Assembly (NCBI RefSeq): GCF_001043055.1
Contig: NZ_JYLF01000004.1
Coordinates: 310,001 to 374,000, forward strand
Direction: 5' to 3'
DNA: 64,000 nt
Origin: Pseudomonas weihenstephanensis
Lineage (GTDB): Bacteria; Pseudomonadota; Gammaproteobacteria; Pseudomonadales; Pseudomonadaceae
Shown: piece by piece, positions 19,833 through 28,969 of the stretch
Layout: each line of letters begins with the position of its first letter
How positions within the stretch are numbered: the stretch's first letter is position 1
Translations under genes and position numbers: made by a program
The notes under the pieces: model-generated
Databases searched by the model: none
Seen by the model: the letters and a program-made list of their open reading frames with translations, nothing else
Told to the model about the DNA's origin: nothing

Positions 19833-20515
19833 TAATCGAACCCCCTCAAGGCCAGACCACAGGCTGTTAATAGCTGCGCAGCATCGCAGAACACAGCGTC
19901 GGGTGCGAGTCGGGGGTTACGCTTGATGCCCGCTAAAGGTTCGCTCACCTCATAGCCGGGCAAACGACTTAACCCTTCAAGCCCGCGGGCCAAGGCATGG
20001 CTTTGAACCTCAATGACACGCGGGTTCAAGCCTGCGCCCAGCAAGACAGCTTGATGCCAATCGAGGGTCTCTTGCCGGCACACGACCAGCAAAACATCCA
20101 GTTGTTGAGGGTCCACGTCTGATACCCCCAACACATCGAAATCCAGTGCCGCTTCGTCGAGGCTGTACGGGACGTATTGCTCGGCCTCCAGCCGCACATG
20201 CAGCTCAAGATCGCTGGTGCTCAGGCCCGCTTCCACACGAATGACTTTACTGATGACCTGTGTATCGGGCATCGACATCACGGCATCCCGCGCCTGCACC
20301 CCAGCGTCGCCGAGTGCCTTTAGTAACGCCTGCGCGACACTTTTTGCCGGGATGCCGGTCAGATCGTGCACAGGCATGGCTGGCAGGGGTTCTATGGCAT
20401 AGGCTTCAAGCTGAATGCCACTGCGCGAGCGGCTCAGTTCGACCATATTGATCGACTGCGCACCGACTTCGATGCCCACATACCGCTGGGGCTTTGTCGT
20501 GAAAAATCCGGACAC
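19832..20515 (-). CDS. pilM: Short PilM/HofM-like protein lacking second actin-like subdomain
   Basis: This 227-residue protein has the N-terminal part of PilM (YVGIEVGAQSINMVELSRS and the SMPDTQVISKVIRV stretch). After GLEGLSRLPGYE it jumps to a C-terminal tail ending TACGLALRGFD. Normal PilM is about 350 residues, and the missing middle contains the second phosphate and adenosine motifs of the actin-like fold. E. coli HofM and Haemophilus ComA are also short, so this is probably a natural reduced form. The GTG at 20515 is preferred (AGGGA upstream); a further upstream codon at 20611 would add 32 unlikely residues. Confidence 0.8.
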   Translation of the reverse strand: MSGFFTTKPQRYVGIEVGAQSINMVELSRSRSGIQLEAYAIEPLPAMPVHDLTGIPAKSVAQALLKALGDAGVQARDAVMSMPDTQVISKVIRVEAGLSTSDLELHVRLEAEQYVPYSLDEAALDFDVLGVSDVDPQQLDVLLVVCRQETLDWHQAVLLGAGLNPRVIEVQSHALARGLEGLSRLPGYEVSEPLAGIKRNPRLAPDAVFCDAAQLLTACGLALRGFD

Positions 20516-20621
20516 TGCTGTTTTCCCTAATGCAATCCGTGACTTACGGAGGGTTAAAAATGAGATCCGTTCATATCCCGTTCCGACATGAGGCCCATGA
20601 CGCTCATGCACGAAAAATGCT

Positions 20622-20627
20622 TATAAT
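20622..20627 (+). promoter_or_regulatory. Candidate -10 box for mrcA
   Basis: TATAAT, a perfect -10 hexamer, lies 90 bases before the mrcA start in the divergent pilM/mrcA gap. No good -35 hexamer sits at 16-18 bases, so the promoter is only partly supported. Confidence 0.35.
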
Positions 20628-20716
20628 GCCGGGCGTTTTTTCCGCATTGTCGACCCGGCGCTCCTGCGCACTGCCCTGACGTGCAACCCATTTCTTAATC
20701 TGGAAATTCAAAAGCC

Positions 20717-23143
20717 TTGATTCGTCTGCTGAAGTTTTTCGGGTGGTCATTCGTTGCTGTGATCTGCGGGCTCGTGCTCGGGTTGAGCGGTGCGTTTCTC
20801 TATCTTAGTCCTGGCTTGCCGTCTGTAGAGTCGTTGAGAAGCATCCAGTTGCAGATTCCTTTACGGGTCTACACCAGCGACGGCAAATTGATCGCAGAGT
20901 TTGGCGAAATGCGCCGCTCACCGATCAAGTTCGCCGACATTCCGCCCAACTTCATTAATGCGCTGCTGTCGGCAGAAGATGACAACTTCGCCAATCATTA
21001 CGGGGTCGACCCCAGCAGCCTGATGCGTGCCGCCACCCAGTTGGTAAAAAGCGGACACATACAATCGGGCGGCAGCACGATCACCATGCAGGTGGCGAAG
21101 AACTATTTCCTCTCCAGTGAGCGGAGCTTTTCGCGCAAAACCAACGAAATTCTGCTGGCCCTGCAAATCGAGCGCGAACTGACCAAGGACGAAATCCTTG
21201 AGCTGTACGTGAACAAGATTTACCTGGGCAACCGCGCCTATGGCATCGAGTCAGCCGCACAGGTCTATTACGGCAAATCGATCCGGGACTTGAGCCTGGC
21301 GCAGATGGCAATGATCGCCGGTCTGCCAAAAGCCCCGTCGCGCTTCAACCCGCTGGCCAACCCGGTGCGCAGCAAAGAGCGCCGCGACTGGATTCTGGGC
21401 CGCATGTACAAGCTGGGCAAAATCGATCAGGCCAGCTACCAGGCCGCCATTGCCGAACCGGTAAACGCCAGCTATCACGTGCCAACGCCCGAGGTGAACG
21501 CGCCTTACATTGCTGAAATGGCCCGCGCCGAAATGGTCGGCCGTTATGGCAGCGAGGCCTACACCGAGGGCTACCGTGTCACCACCACCGTACCGAGCGA
21601 TCTTCAGGAGCTGGCGAACAAGTCTGTCGAAGAAGGGCTGATCACCTACGATCAACGCCACGGTTATCGCGGACCAGAATCCCGCTTCCCTGGCAAGACC
21701 CTGGCCGCGTGGACGCAAGAGCTGGCCAAACAACGTGCAATCACCGGCCTTGAGCCTGCGATCGTGACCGAGGTCGACAAAGACGGCCTGCAAGTGCTGA
21801 CCCGCACCGGTGAAGGCCGTGTGCCGTGGGACAGCATGAAATGGGCGCGGCGCTTTCTGAATACCAACAGCATGGGCCCGATGCCCAAGCAGCCTTCGGA
21901 TGTGGCGCAAGTAGGCGATTTGATTCGTGTGCAGCCGCAAGCCGACGCCAGCCTCAAGTTCAGCCAGGTGCCCACCGTGCAAGGCGCACTGGTGTCTCTG
22001 GACCCGAACAACGGCGCCATTCGCGCACTGGTGGGTGGCTTCGCGTTCGAGCAAAGCAATTACAACCGCGCGATGCAGGCCAAGCGCCAACCGGGTTCAA
22101 GTTTCAAACCCTTCGTTTACAGCGCGGCGCTGGATAACGGCTACACCGCCGCCACGCTGGTGAACGATGCACCGATCGTGTTTGTCGACGAGTACCAGGA
22201 CAAAGTCTGGCGCCCGAAAAACGACAACAACACCTTCCTCGGCCCGATCCGCGTGCGCGAAGCGCTGTACAAGTCGCGCAACCTGGTGTCGATTCGCCTG
22301 CTGCAAAGCCTGGGCGTCGACAAGACGGTCGACTACATCAGCCGTTTTGGCTTCAACAAGCAGGACCTGCCGCGCAACCTGTCGCTGGCACTCGGTACCG
22401 CGACGTTAACGCCGATGGAAATCGCCACCGGCTGGAGTACGTTTGCCAACGGCGGTTACAAAATCACGCCGTATCTGATCGACAAAATTGAAAGCCGCAA
22501 CGGCGAAACGCTGTTCGTGGCCAACCCGCCAAGCGTGCCGAAAACCGACAGCAAAGACGTACCGCCGCAGGCCGAAGCGCTGACCATCGACACGATCAAT
22601 GCCGCACCGGGCCTGCCAACCGTTGAAACCCAGGCGGTTGCGGAGCGCATTATCGACGGGCGCACCGCCTACATCCTGACCAGCATGTTGCAGGACGTGA
22701 TCAAGCTGGGCACCGGTCGCCGCGCACTGGCCTTGGGCCGCACCGATTTGGCGGGCAAAACCGGTACCACCAACGAATCCAAGGATGCGTGGTTCTCGGG
22801 CTATAACGCCGATTACGTGACCACGGTCTGGACCGGTTTCGACCAGCCTGAAAGCCTGGGTCGTCGCGAATACGGCGGTACGGTGGCGCTACCGATCTGG
22901 ATCCACTACATGGGCGGCGCGCTCAAGGGCAAGCCCGCGCATACTCAGGCAGAACCCGAAGGCATCCTCAGCCTGCGGATCGACCCGATCAGCGGTCGCG
23001 TCGCCTCACCGGGCACACCGGGTGCGTACTTTGAGTTGTTCAAAAGTGAAGACACGCCGCCGTCCAACAGCGAGTTGAGCAATGGCGTCGCACCGGGCAG
23101 CCCGTTGCCAGCGGATGAAGGCGCACCGATCGACCTGTTCTAA
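20717..23143 (+). CDS. mrcA: Penicillin-binding protein 1A
   Basis: This is an 808-residue bifunctional peptidoglycan synthase with an N-terminal membrane anchor (FFGWSFVAVICGLVLGLSG). The glycosyltransferase domain has the catalytic Glu in LLSAEDDNFANHYGVD, and QIERELTKDEILELYVNKIY is split across residues of GT motif 4. An OB-like insert follows. The transpeptidase has SSFK (SxxK nucleophile), SRN and KTGTTNESKDAW. The start is a TTG with GGAAA upstream and no better alternative in frame. It is divergent from pilM, as in E. coli and P. aeruginosa. Its end is followed by a strong hairpin terminator. Confidence 0.95.
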   Translation: MIRLLKFFGWSFVAVICGLVLGLSGAFLYLSPGLPSVESLRSIQLQIPLRVYTSDGKLIAEFGEMRRSPIKFADIPPNFINALLSAEDDNFANHYGVDPSSLMRAATQLVKSGHIQSGGSTITMQVAKNYFLSSERSFSRKTNEILLALQIERELTKDEILELYVNKIYLGNRAYGIESAAQVYYGKSIRDLSLAQMAMIAGLPKAPSRFNPLANPVRSKERRDWILGRMYKLGKIDQASYQAAIAEPVNASYHVPTPEVNAPYIAEMARAEMVGRYGSEAYTEGYRVTTTVPSDLQELANKSVEEGLITYDQRHGYRGPESRFPGKTLAAWTQELAKQRAITGLEPAIVTEVDKDGLQVLTRTGEGRVPWDSMKWARRFLNTNSMGPMPKQPSDVAQVGDLIRVQPQADASLKFSQVPTVQGALVSLDPNNGAIRALVGGFAFEQSNYNRAMQAKRQPGSSFKPFVYSAALDNGYTAATLVNDAPIVFVDEYQDKVWRPKNDNNTFLGPIRVREALYKSRNLVSIRLLQSLGVDKTVDYISRFGFNKQDLPRNLSLALGTATLTPMEIATGWSTFANGGYKITPYLIDKIESRNGETLFVANPPSVPKTDSKDVPPQAEALTIDTINAAPGLPTVETQAVAERIIDGRTAYILTSMLQDVIKLGTGRRALALGRTDLAGKTGTTNESKDAWFSGYNADYVTTVWTGFDQPESLGRREYGGTVALPIWIHYMGGALKGKPAHTQAEPEGILSLRIDPISGRVASPGTPGAYFELFKSEDTPPSNSELSNGVAPGSPLPADEGAPIDLF

Positions 23144-23150
23144 TCCCCGA

Positions 23151-23181
23151 CGACACGCTGCCATGCATGGGCAGCGTGTCG
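23151..23181. terminator. Terminator hairpin after mrcA
   Basis: A perfect 12-bp stem (CGACACGCTGCC / GGCAGCGTGTCG) with the 7-base loop ATGCATG lies 7 bases past the mrcA stop. The following run is not a pure T-tract, so termination may be rho-independent or the hairpin may only protect the 3' end. Confidence 0.75.
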
Positions 23182-23672
23182 TTAGGCCCCTTTCAGAAGG
23201 TCATCAATATCAAACGGCGCACCGATTACAGGCTCTCTGAAGCCGGTGATCGAGGCCGTTAACTCCCGCATCGACAGCCCTGTCGGCGCCATCGCCACTT
23301 GCTCTTGGCGCTTATTTTCAGCGTGGACCAGCCAGCGCTCGATGTTCACAGCCAGCGCCTCAGGCTGGGCAGCGTGATGGCCATACACTTCGCCCGCTCC
23401 AGCAGGGTTTCGACCCACTCCAGCTCTAGATCGGTCATCCGCGCACGGTTAAGATCCAAGGCTTCCTGCCAGCGTTACCTCAAGAGCCAGAGAGCAGGCC
23501 GCGTGCTGCGCCAAGGTTTCGCAGGCCCAATTGATCATCCGGTGATGCACCGGCGATAAACGCCTCATCACCCGCACGGGGGGCGCCATAGGTGTAAAGG
23601 ACGATGGTGTAGCCTTCAGGTCGGCGACGCAGGAAGAGATGAACGCTAACGGATAGCACCAGACTCCCCGTG
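23182..23672 (-). pseudogene. Degraded class-3 lipase-like gene
   Basis: Translating the minus strand in three frames gives pieces of one protein. First is VLYTYGAPRAGDEAFIAGA (about 23555-23610), the segment following the nucleophile elbow in class-3 lipases. Then in another frame comes SPVHHRMIN, then ALDLNRARMTDLELEWVE, and last NIERWLVHAENKRQEQVA to a stop at 23182. Each junction needs a frameshift, and the GxSxG elbow and the whole N-terminal part are missing. The last open piece (23182-23418) should not be annotated as an intact gene. It fills the 640-bp gap between mrcA and maeB. Whether it was a secreted enzyme or toxin-type lipase cannot be told. Confidence 0.75.
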
Positions 23673-23738
23673 TAGGCGTTTTCCTAAAATTTCATAAGAT
23701 GCCGATAAATGACTATGCGTTAATTCACCGAGCACAAA

Positions 23739-23769
23739 AAAGCCCCGACTCTCACGAGCCGGGGCTTGG
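23739..23769 (-). terminator. Terminator of maeB
   Basis: Read on the minus strand, AAGCCCCGG pairs with TCGGGGCTT across a short loop and is followed by TTTT. It lies about 20 bases past the maeB stop at 23788, a textbook rho-independent terminator. Confidence 0.88.
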
Positions 23770-23787
23770 GTAAAACGCTATCGCGGC

Positions 23788-25056
23788 TTAGCCGTTGAAC
23801 ACGTCATCCACGCTTTTGAGCGGGTAGTTTTTCGGGTACGGCAGGGTCGCAACGCCGGTCTCGATGGCAGCCTTGGCCACAGCATCGGAGATCACGGTGA
23901 TCAGGCGGGCATCCATTGGTTTGGGAATGATGTACTCACGACCAAATTCCAGCTTGATACCGCCGTAGGCGTCACAAACCTCTTGTGGTACTGGCAGTTT
24001 GGCCAGTTCACGCAAGGCGTTGGCCGCTGCGATTTTCATCTCTTCGTTGATGCGTTTGGCGCGAACGTCCAATGCACCGCGGAAGATGAACGGGAAGCCC
24101 AGCACGTTGTTGACCTGGTTCGGGTAGTCCGAACGGCCAGTGGCCATGATCACGTCGTTACGCGTGGCGTGTGCCAGCTCTGGCGCGATTTCCGGGTCCG
24201 GGTTCGAGCACGCGAACACGATCGGGTTCGGCGCCATGCGCAGCAGGTTTTCAGCGCTCAGCAAGTTTGGACCCGACAGGCCAACAAACACGTCTGCGCC
24301 GTCCAAGGCATCTGCCAGGGTGCGTTTTTCAGTCGCGTGAGCAAACACTGCTTTGTACTGGTTAAGGTCGTCGCGGCCGGAGTGGATCACACCGGTACGG
24401 TCAACCATGAAAATGTTTTCGAGGGTCGCGCCCATGCTCACCAGCAACTTCATGCAGGAGATGGCCGCAGCGCCAGCGCCCAGGCAGACGATTTTGGCGT
24501 CAGACAGGGTTTTGCCTGCGATTTCCAGGGCATTGATCATGCCGGCCGCCGTCACAATCGCGGTGCCGTGCTGGTCATCGTGGAATACCGGAATATCGCA
24601 CTGCTCGATCAGAGCACGTTCGATCTCAAAGCACTCAGGGGCTTTGATGTCTTCGAGGTTGATGCCGCCGAAGGTGATGGAAATGCGTTTAACGGTGTCG
24701 ATGAAAGCCTGTGGGCTCTCGGAATCAACTTCGATATCGAATACGTCGATACCGGCAAAGCGCTTGAACAGTACGCCTTTGCCTTCCATCACAGGCTTGG
24801 AAGCCAATGGGCCAAGGTTACCCAGGCCCAGAATGGCGGTGCCGTCAGAAATCACTGCGACCAGGTTGCCCTTGCCGGTGTACTTGTAGGCCAGTTCAGG
24901 ATCGCGGGCGATTTCACGCACTGGTTCGGCTACACCCGGGCTGTAGGCCAGCGCGAGATCGCGGGCGGTAGCGGTAGGTTTGGTGAGCTCGACACTCAGT
25001 TTCCCTGGACGTGGCTGGGCATGATATTCGAGAGCGGCGGTTTTCAAATCAGACAT
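23788..25056 (-). CDS. maeB: NAD(P)-dependent malic enzyme
   Basis: This is a 422-residue enzyme that decarboxylates malate to pyruvate with reduction of NAD(P). [12 protein letters not shown] and [17 protein letters not shown] mark the malic N-domain. The Rossmann motif [12 protein letters not shown] lies near residue 193. E. coli MaeB is fused to a phosphotransacetylase-like domain; this protein stops before it, which is the short form common in pseudomonads. It stands alone between a nuclease gene and a lipase remnant. A palindrome 164 bp upstream (25220-25239) could be a regulator site. Confidence 0.9.
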   Translation of the reverse strand: MSDLKTAALEYHAQPRPGKLSVELTKPTATARDLALAYSPGVAEPVREIARDPELAYKYTGKGNLVAVISDGTAILGLGNLGPLASKPVMEGKGVLFKRFAGIDVFDIEVDSESPQAFIDTVKRISITFGGINLEDIKAPECFEIERALIEQCDIPVFHDDQHGTAIVTAAGMINALEIAGKTLSDAKIVCLGAGAAAISCMKLLVSMGATLENIFMVDRTGVIHSGRDDLNQYKAVFAHATEKRTLADALDGADVFVGLSGPNLLSAENLLRMAPNPIVFACSNPDPEIAPELAHATRNDVIMATGRSDYPNQVNNVLGFPFIFRGALDVRAKRINEEMKIAAANALRELAKLPVPQEVCDAYGGIKLEFGREYIIPKPMDARLITVISDAVAKAAIETGVATLPYPKNYPLKSVDDVFNG

Positions 25057-25219
25057 AGGGGCATTCCGCTTTTTTGCTGTTGGACAGACGGATCGCCGAG
25101 CATACGCGTGTCGTAAAGTCCCGACAAGACTGACCAGTCAGCAGTGTCAAGGGCTTTACCCTACGACTTTGGACCAAGAGCCGCGGCCCGTAAGGGCTAG
25201 AGTGTTCACAATCCACATT

Positions 25220-25239
25220 AAAAATTGTCTACAATTTTT
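25220..25239. promoter_or_regulatory. 20-bp palindrome upstream of maeB / at end of nuclease gene
   Basis: AAAAATTGT-CT-ACAATTTTT is a perfect palindrome except for the central CT. Its last bases overlap the stop codon of the nuclease gene. The TTGT-N2-ACAA core resembles GntR/FadR-type operators, and its place 164 bp before maeB suggests a regulatory site. With A/T runs on both flanks it could instead be a bidirectional terminator for the nuclease gene. Confidence 0.45.
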
Positions 25240-26065
25240 AGCGAGCGACGACTTTAAACATCTCCGGATGCGTCAATGGCAGCATCCAGCGCGCCTGACC
25301 CGGCTTCAACCCGCCACGCCGTGAACGGTCCAGCACCCAGCCACGCGCCTCAAGCTGCGTGCCCTTCAAGTTAGCGAGACGTTTTTGATCGAAATGGGTC
25401 AGTTGATTGGGTGCAATGTGCAACACCAGTCCGCCTTCAAGGTCGATCCAAAAGCCACCACGATTGCGCTGAACCCGGCTCACTTTTGCACCCACTAGCG
25501 CGAAACCGGAGCGGGTGATGTGCTGCGGAGCCTGCACCGGCGATTGGCGCCACATCCCGGCCCTGGCGGAGCGTGCGCGCTGTTCTGCCGCCTGTTGGCA
25601 GCCCAGCAGTTCGGTATTGGGTGCAATGGCCACCTGATAAGCCAGACCGTCTGCCAGCAGTTGAGCTTCAAGGTTGCTGCCGTCTGCCCCGAACACATGG
25701 GCCAGGGTGCGCCCATAGCGGTCCTGCGCCTGCTTGCCTGTCAGCAACCCCACGCGGCCATCACTGCGCGCCACCAGCGCTTGCAGCCGTTGGCGCGCCG
25801 CCTCCGCAAAAGGTTCGGCGGTTTGGCCTTTTTTGCCGGTTTCTGGCGCATTGAGACCGATCATGCGCACGCTGCGCCCGTCTTTGAGGCGCAAGGTGTC
25901 GCCATCGACCACGCGCTCGACTTGCGCGGGTGTGGGCGCTTTTGGCGCAGGGCACAGTACCTGGGCCTGTACGCTGGAAAGCCAAATCGCAGGCACAAAA
26001 AAGGCGCCCGCAAGGGACGCCTTTTTCAATAACCCGGCCAGCCTCAAAAGGTTGCCCAAGGTCAT
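25238..26065 (-). CDS. Secreted thermonuclease-family (SNase-like) nuclease
   Basis: This is a 275-residue protein. An N-terminal signal peptide (KKASLAGAFFVPAIWLSS, cleavage near VQA-Q) is followed by an SNase domain with VERVVDGDTLRL (Asp metal ligands), RMIGLNAPETG and DRYGRTLAHVF (catalytic Arg). The last 90 residues after the SNase core form a beta-rich extension I cannot place. It starts 5 bases after the rpmE stop. The rpmE terminator hairpin lies inside its signal-peptide codons, so expression depends on read-through or on a start after the hairpin. A TTG at the second LKK is an alternative start. Confidence 0.85.
   Translation of the reverse strand: MTLGNLLRLAGLLKKASLAGAFFVPAIWLSSVQAQVLCPAPKAPTPAQVERVVDGDTLRLKDGRSVRMIGLNAPETGKKGQTAEPFAEAARQRLQALVARSDGRVGLLTGKQAQDRYGRTLAHVFGADGSNLEAQLLADGLAYQVAIAPNTELLGCQQAAEQRARSARAGMWRQSPVQAPQHITRSGFALVGAKVSRVQRNRGGFWIDLEGGLVLHIAPNQLTHFDQKRLANLKGTQLEARGWVLDRSRRGGLKPGQARWMLPLTHPEMFKVVAR
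25997..26025 (-). terminator. rpmE terminator located inside the nuclease signal-peptide codons
   Basis: On the minus strand, AAAAAGGCGTCCC and GGGCGCCTTTTTT pair with one bulged base and end in a T-tract. This is a standard rho-independent terminator 46 bases after the rpmE stop. The same bases encode KKASLAGAFF of the nuclease, so the terminator and the coding sequence overlap. Confidence 0.8.
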
Positions 26066-26070
26066 GCGCC

Positions 26071-26322
26071 TTACTCGGCGGCTTTTTCTGCTTCTGCTGC
26101 TGGAGCGGCTGCTTTAGCGCCGAAAGCACCAAAACGAGTCTTGAAGCGATCAACACGACCGCCAATGTCCAGAGTTTTTTGCTTACCGGTGTAGAACGGG
26201 TGGCACTCGTTGCATACGTCAGTGCCCAGAGGCTTGCACAGGTTCGAACGAGTTTCGAACTTGTTGCCGCAGCTGCAAGTTACCAGGATTGTTTCGTACG
26301 CTGGATGGATATCGGCTTTCAT
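26071..26322 (-). CDS. rpmE: 50S ribosomal protein L31
   Basis: This 83-residue protein has the L31 fold start [12 protein letters not shown] and a C-x-C ... C-x2-C zinc set (CSCGN and [11 protein letters not shown]), so it is the zinc-binding (C+) form. The C-terminus carries an Ala/Glu-rich tail of about 15 residues beyond the conserved domain. A good promoter lies 70-100 bp upstream. Zinc-free paralogues usually replace it under zinc shortage; none is in this window. Confidence 0.97.
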   Translation of the reverse strand: MKADIHPAYETILVTCSCGNKFETRSNLCKPLGTDVCNECHPFYTGKQKTLDIGGRVDRFKTRFGAFGAKAAAPAAEAEKAAE

Positions 26323-26393
26323 GGGTATTCCTCAGGCTAGCGTGCCGCCACTCAACACCATTGTTGAATACCGCACGTAAATTTAGGGCGCCG

Positions 26394-26421
26394 ATAATAC
26401 CAGACCTATGCATTGACGCAA
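26394..26421 (-). promoter_or_regulatory. Sigma-70 promoter of rpmE
   Basis: On the minus strand, TTGCGT (26421-26416) and TATTAT (26399-26394) are separated by 16 bases. Both are close to consensus. The predicted leader is about 65 bases and contains the small dyad CAACA-CCAT-TGTTG. Confidence 0.65.
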
Positions 26422-26540
26422 GCAGCCAATCATGCTCCCGCTAAAATCATTCGCCTTTCAGTGCCCTGCCTTTTAGTCGCGCAGCGCTTTGTCTGCTAGG
26501 CTCCGGGCCATCTTTGCCGTTCATCACTTGAGAGCCCCGC

Positions 26541-28760
26541 GTGCCCGACGCCATTTTGCGCCTTGCCCTGCCTTCCCCCCTGCGCCGCCTGTTTGACTAT
26601 CGGGCGCCTGCGGGCGTGCGACGCGATCAATTGCAGCCGGGCATGCGCTTGCGGGTACCGTTCGGGCGGCGCGAGATGATCGGCATTCTGGTTGAGGTGG
26701 TCGATCACAGTGAGGTCCCGGCCGACAAGCTCAAACCGGCGATTGCATTGCTCGATACCACCGCGCCGCTGCCCGCCTCGCTGCTCAAACTGTGTTTATG
26801 GACCTCGCAGTACTACCAGCACAGTCTGGGCGACACCCTGAGCTGGGCCTTGCCCGTACTGCTGCGTCAGGGGGAGCTGGCTGAAACCCGACAAGAGCGG
26901 TTTTGGCAGATGGCGCCCGGCGCCCGTCTCGACGACCCGCGCATTGCCCGCGCACCCCGTCAGCGTGAAGCACTGGCCACTCTGGCCCAGCACCCGCATG
27001 GCGTCGCACATACGCTGCTTAGCAAGTTAATGCTGAGTAAAGACAGCCTCGACCTGCTGCTGGCTAAAGAGTTGGTCAGCGTAGAAATCCGCCGCCACGC
27101 ACCCCTTGAGCGTCACGACCACTGGCTGGCGCAGCCTGAACTGCCGCTCAACAGCGAACAGCAGGCGGCCTATGAAGCCATCCACGCAGGACTTGGCAGC
27201 TTCCATGCATTTCTATTGGCCGGGGTAACCGGCAGCGGCAAGACCGAAGTGTATTTGCAGCTGATCCGCGAAACCCTTCAAGCTGGCAAACAGGCGCTGG
27301 TCCTGATCCCGGAGATCAACCTCGGCCCGCAGACCCTGGCCCGCTTCGAACAGCGTTTCAATGCGCGTATTGCGCTGGTGCACTCGGCGGTTAACGACCG
27401 CGAGCGCCTGGAAAGCTGGTTGGCCGCTCGCGATGGCGAAGCCGACATTATTATTGGCACCCGTTCAGCACTGTTCACCCCGATGAAAAACCCGGGGCTG
27501 ATCATCATCGACGAAGAACACGACGGCTCTTATAAGCAGCAAGAAGGTTTGCGCTATCACGCCCGCGATTTGGCGCTGGTGCGCGCACGCCAGGAAAACA
27601 TCCCCATCGTGCTCGGCTCTGCCACGCCATCTCTCGAAAGCCTGCATAACGCCTACACCGGTCGCTATGGTTTGCTGCGCCTTAATGAACGCGCAGGGGG
27701 CGCCAGGCAGCCACGTTTCCTGCGCCTGGATGTGAAAAGTCGCCCGCTGGACAGCGGCATATCCGGGCCAATGCAACAAGCCATTGGTCAGACCCTGGCG
27801 GCAGGCCAGCAAGTGCTGGTCTTCCTCAACCGCCGTGGCTTTGCCCCTACGTTGCTGTGCCATGACTGCGGCTGGATGTCGGAATGCCAACGCTGCGATG
27901 CGCGCATGACCGTGCACCAGCGCTCGGGCGAGTTGCGCTGCCATCACTGCGGCCATGTAGAGCGTGTGCCGCGCAATTGCCCGCAATGCGGCAAAGTTGA
28001 CTTGCGCCCGGTCGGTGCAGGTACGGAGCGTGCTGAAGAGCGGCTGGGGATTTTATTTCCCGACTACCCGGTTTTACGGGTCGACCGCGACAGCACTTCG
28101 CGCAAAGATGCGATGAACCAGCTGTTTGCCACCATCCAGAAAGGCAAGCCGTGCATTTTGATCGGCACACAAATGCTCGCCAAGGGTCATCACTTCCCAC
28201 GGGTGACGCTGGTGTCGATTCTGGACGCCGATGGTGGCCTGTTCTCCGGCGACTTTCGCGCCAGCGAACGCATGGCCCAATTGATTGTGCAGGTGGCCGG
28301 GCGCGCTGGGCGGGCGCAAGAACCGGGCAAAGTGATTATCCAGACCCACTTGGCTGACCACCCGCTGCTGATTCAACTCACCGAACAAGGCTACTTTGCC
28401 TTCGCTGAACAAGCATTGAGCGAGCGGCGAGCGGCGGGCCTGCCGCCTTTTGCGCACTTGGCCCTGCTCCGGGCCGAAGCCCACAAACCGGGGCAAGCCG
28501 AAGGCTTTTTGGACCAGGCATGCAGCGAGGCCGAACGCCTGCTGGGCGAACTGAACCTGACCGGCGTCGAACTGCTCGGCCCGGTGCCTGCGCCCATGGA
28601 GCGCCGTGCCGGACGCTACCGCGCGCAATTATTGTTACAAGCCAACGCGCGCGCGCCGCTGCACCGCTTGCTCAACCAATGGCTGCTGCTGCTCGAACAA
28701 ATGCCCAGCGCGCGACAAGTGCGCTGGTCCCTGGACGTTGATCCGGTCGACCTGTATTGA
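26541..28760 (+). CDS. priA: Primosomal protein N' (replication restart helicase PriA)
   Basis: This is a 739-residue 3'-5' helicase that reloads the replisome at stalled forks. It has an N-terminal DNA-binding domain, Walker A GVTGSGKTE near residue 230, DEEH box and a zinc-binding insert with eight cysteines (CHDCG, CQRCD, CHHCG, CPQCG), then a helicase C domain (GTQMLAKGHHFP, QVAGRAGRA). The start is GTG at 26541. It is divergent from rpmE and precedes argS. Confidence 0.96.
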   Translation: MPDAILRLALPSPLRRLFDYRAPAGVRRDQLQPGMRLRVPFGRREMIGILVEVVDHSEVPADKLKPAIALLDTTAPLPASLLKLCLWTSQYYQHSLGDTLSWALPVLLRQGELAETRQERFWQMAPGARLDDPRIARAPRQREALATLAQHPHGVAHTLLSKLMLSKDSLDLLLAKELVSVEIRRHAPLERHDHWLAQPELPLNSEQQAAYEAIHAGLGSFHAFLLAGVTGSGKTEVYLQLIRETLQAGKQALVLIPEINLGPQTLARFEQRFNARIALVHSAVNDRERLESWLAARDGEADIIIGTRSALFTPMKNPGLIIIDEEHDGSYKQQEGLRYHARDLALVRARQENIPIVLGSATPSLESLHNAYTGRYGLLRLNERAGGARQPRFLRLDVKSRPLDSGISGPMQQAIGQTLAAGQQVLVFLNRRGFAPTLLCHDCGWMSECQRCDARMTVHQRSGELRCHHCGHVERVPRNCPQCGKVDLRPVGAGTERAEERLGILFPDYPVLRVDRDSTSRKDAMNQLFATIQKGKPCILIGTQMLAKGHHFPRVTLVSILDADGGLFSGDFRASERMAQLIVQVAGRAGRAQEPGKVIIQTHLADHPLLIQLTEQGYFAFAEQALSERRAAGLPPFAHLALLRAEAHKPGQAEGFLDQACSEAERLLGELNLTGVELLGPVPAPMERRAGRYRAQLLLQANARAPLHRLLNQWLLLLEQMPSARQVRWSLDVDPVDLY

Positions 28761-28969
28761 CCGCCAAACTGTTGATCGCGAGCAAGCTCACGCCGCAAAA
28801 TTTATGCACCCTGATAAAAGCGAAGTGATCCGGGACAACCGCGTGATCATCACCGCAGATCCATTACCCAACTGCCAAGGTTGGCAAGGCCGACCCGGCA
28901 ACGGATAATGCCCAGTTTTTCCACCTGCGCACTGAAGCGCTACCGCGCTTGCGGTCGAAAGAGAAGACC

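Noticed and set aside
22968..23143. mrcA C-terminal extension as a separate domain
   Set aside because: The Pro/Ser-rich tail is normal in length for Pseudomonas PBP1A and shows no motif.
23182..23418. 78-residue minus-strand frame as an intact small gene
   Set aside because: It is the C-terminal piece of the frameshifted lipase remnant; upstream homologous text continues in other frames.
28761..28969. Possible gene or RNA in the 209-bp priA-argS gap
   Set aside because: No coding frame with a start signal and no clear hairpin-terminator pair.
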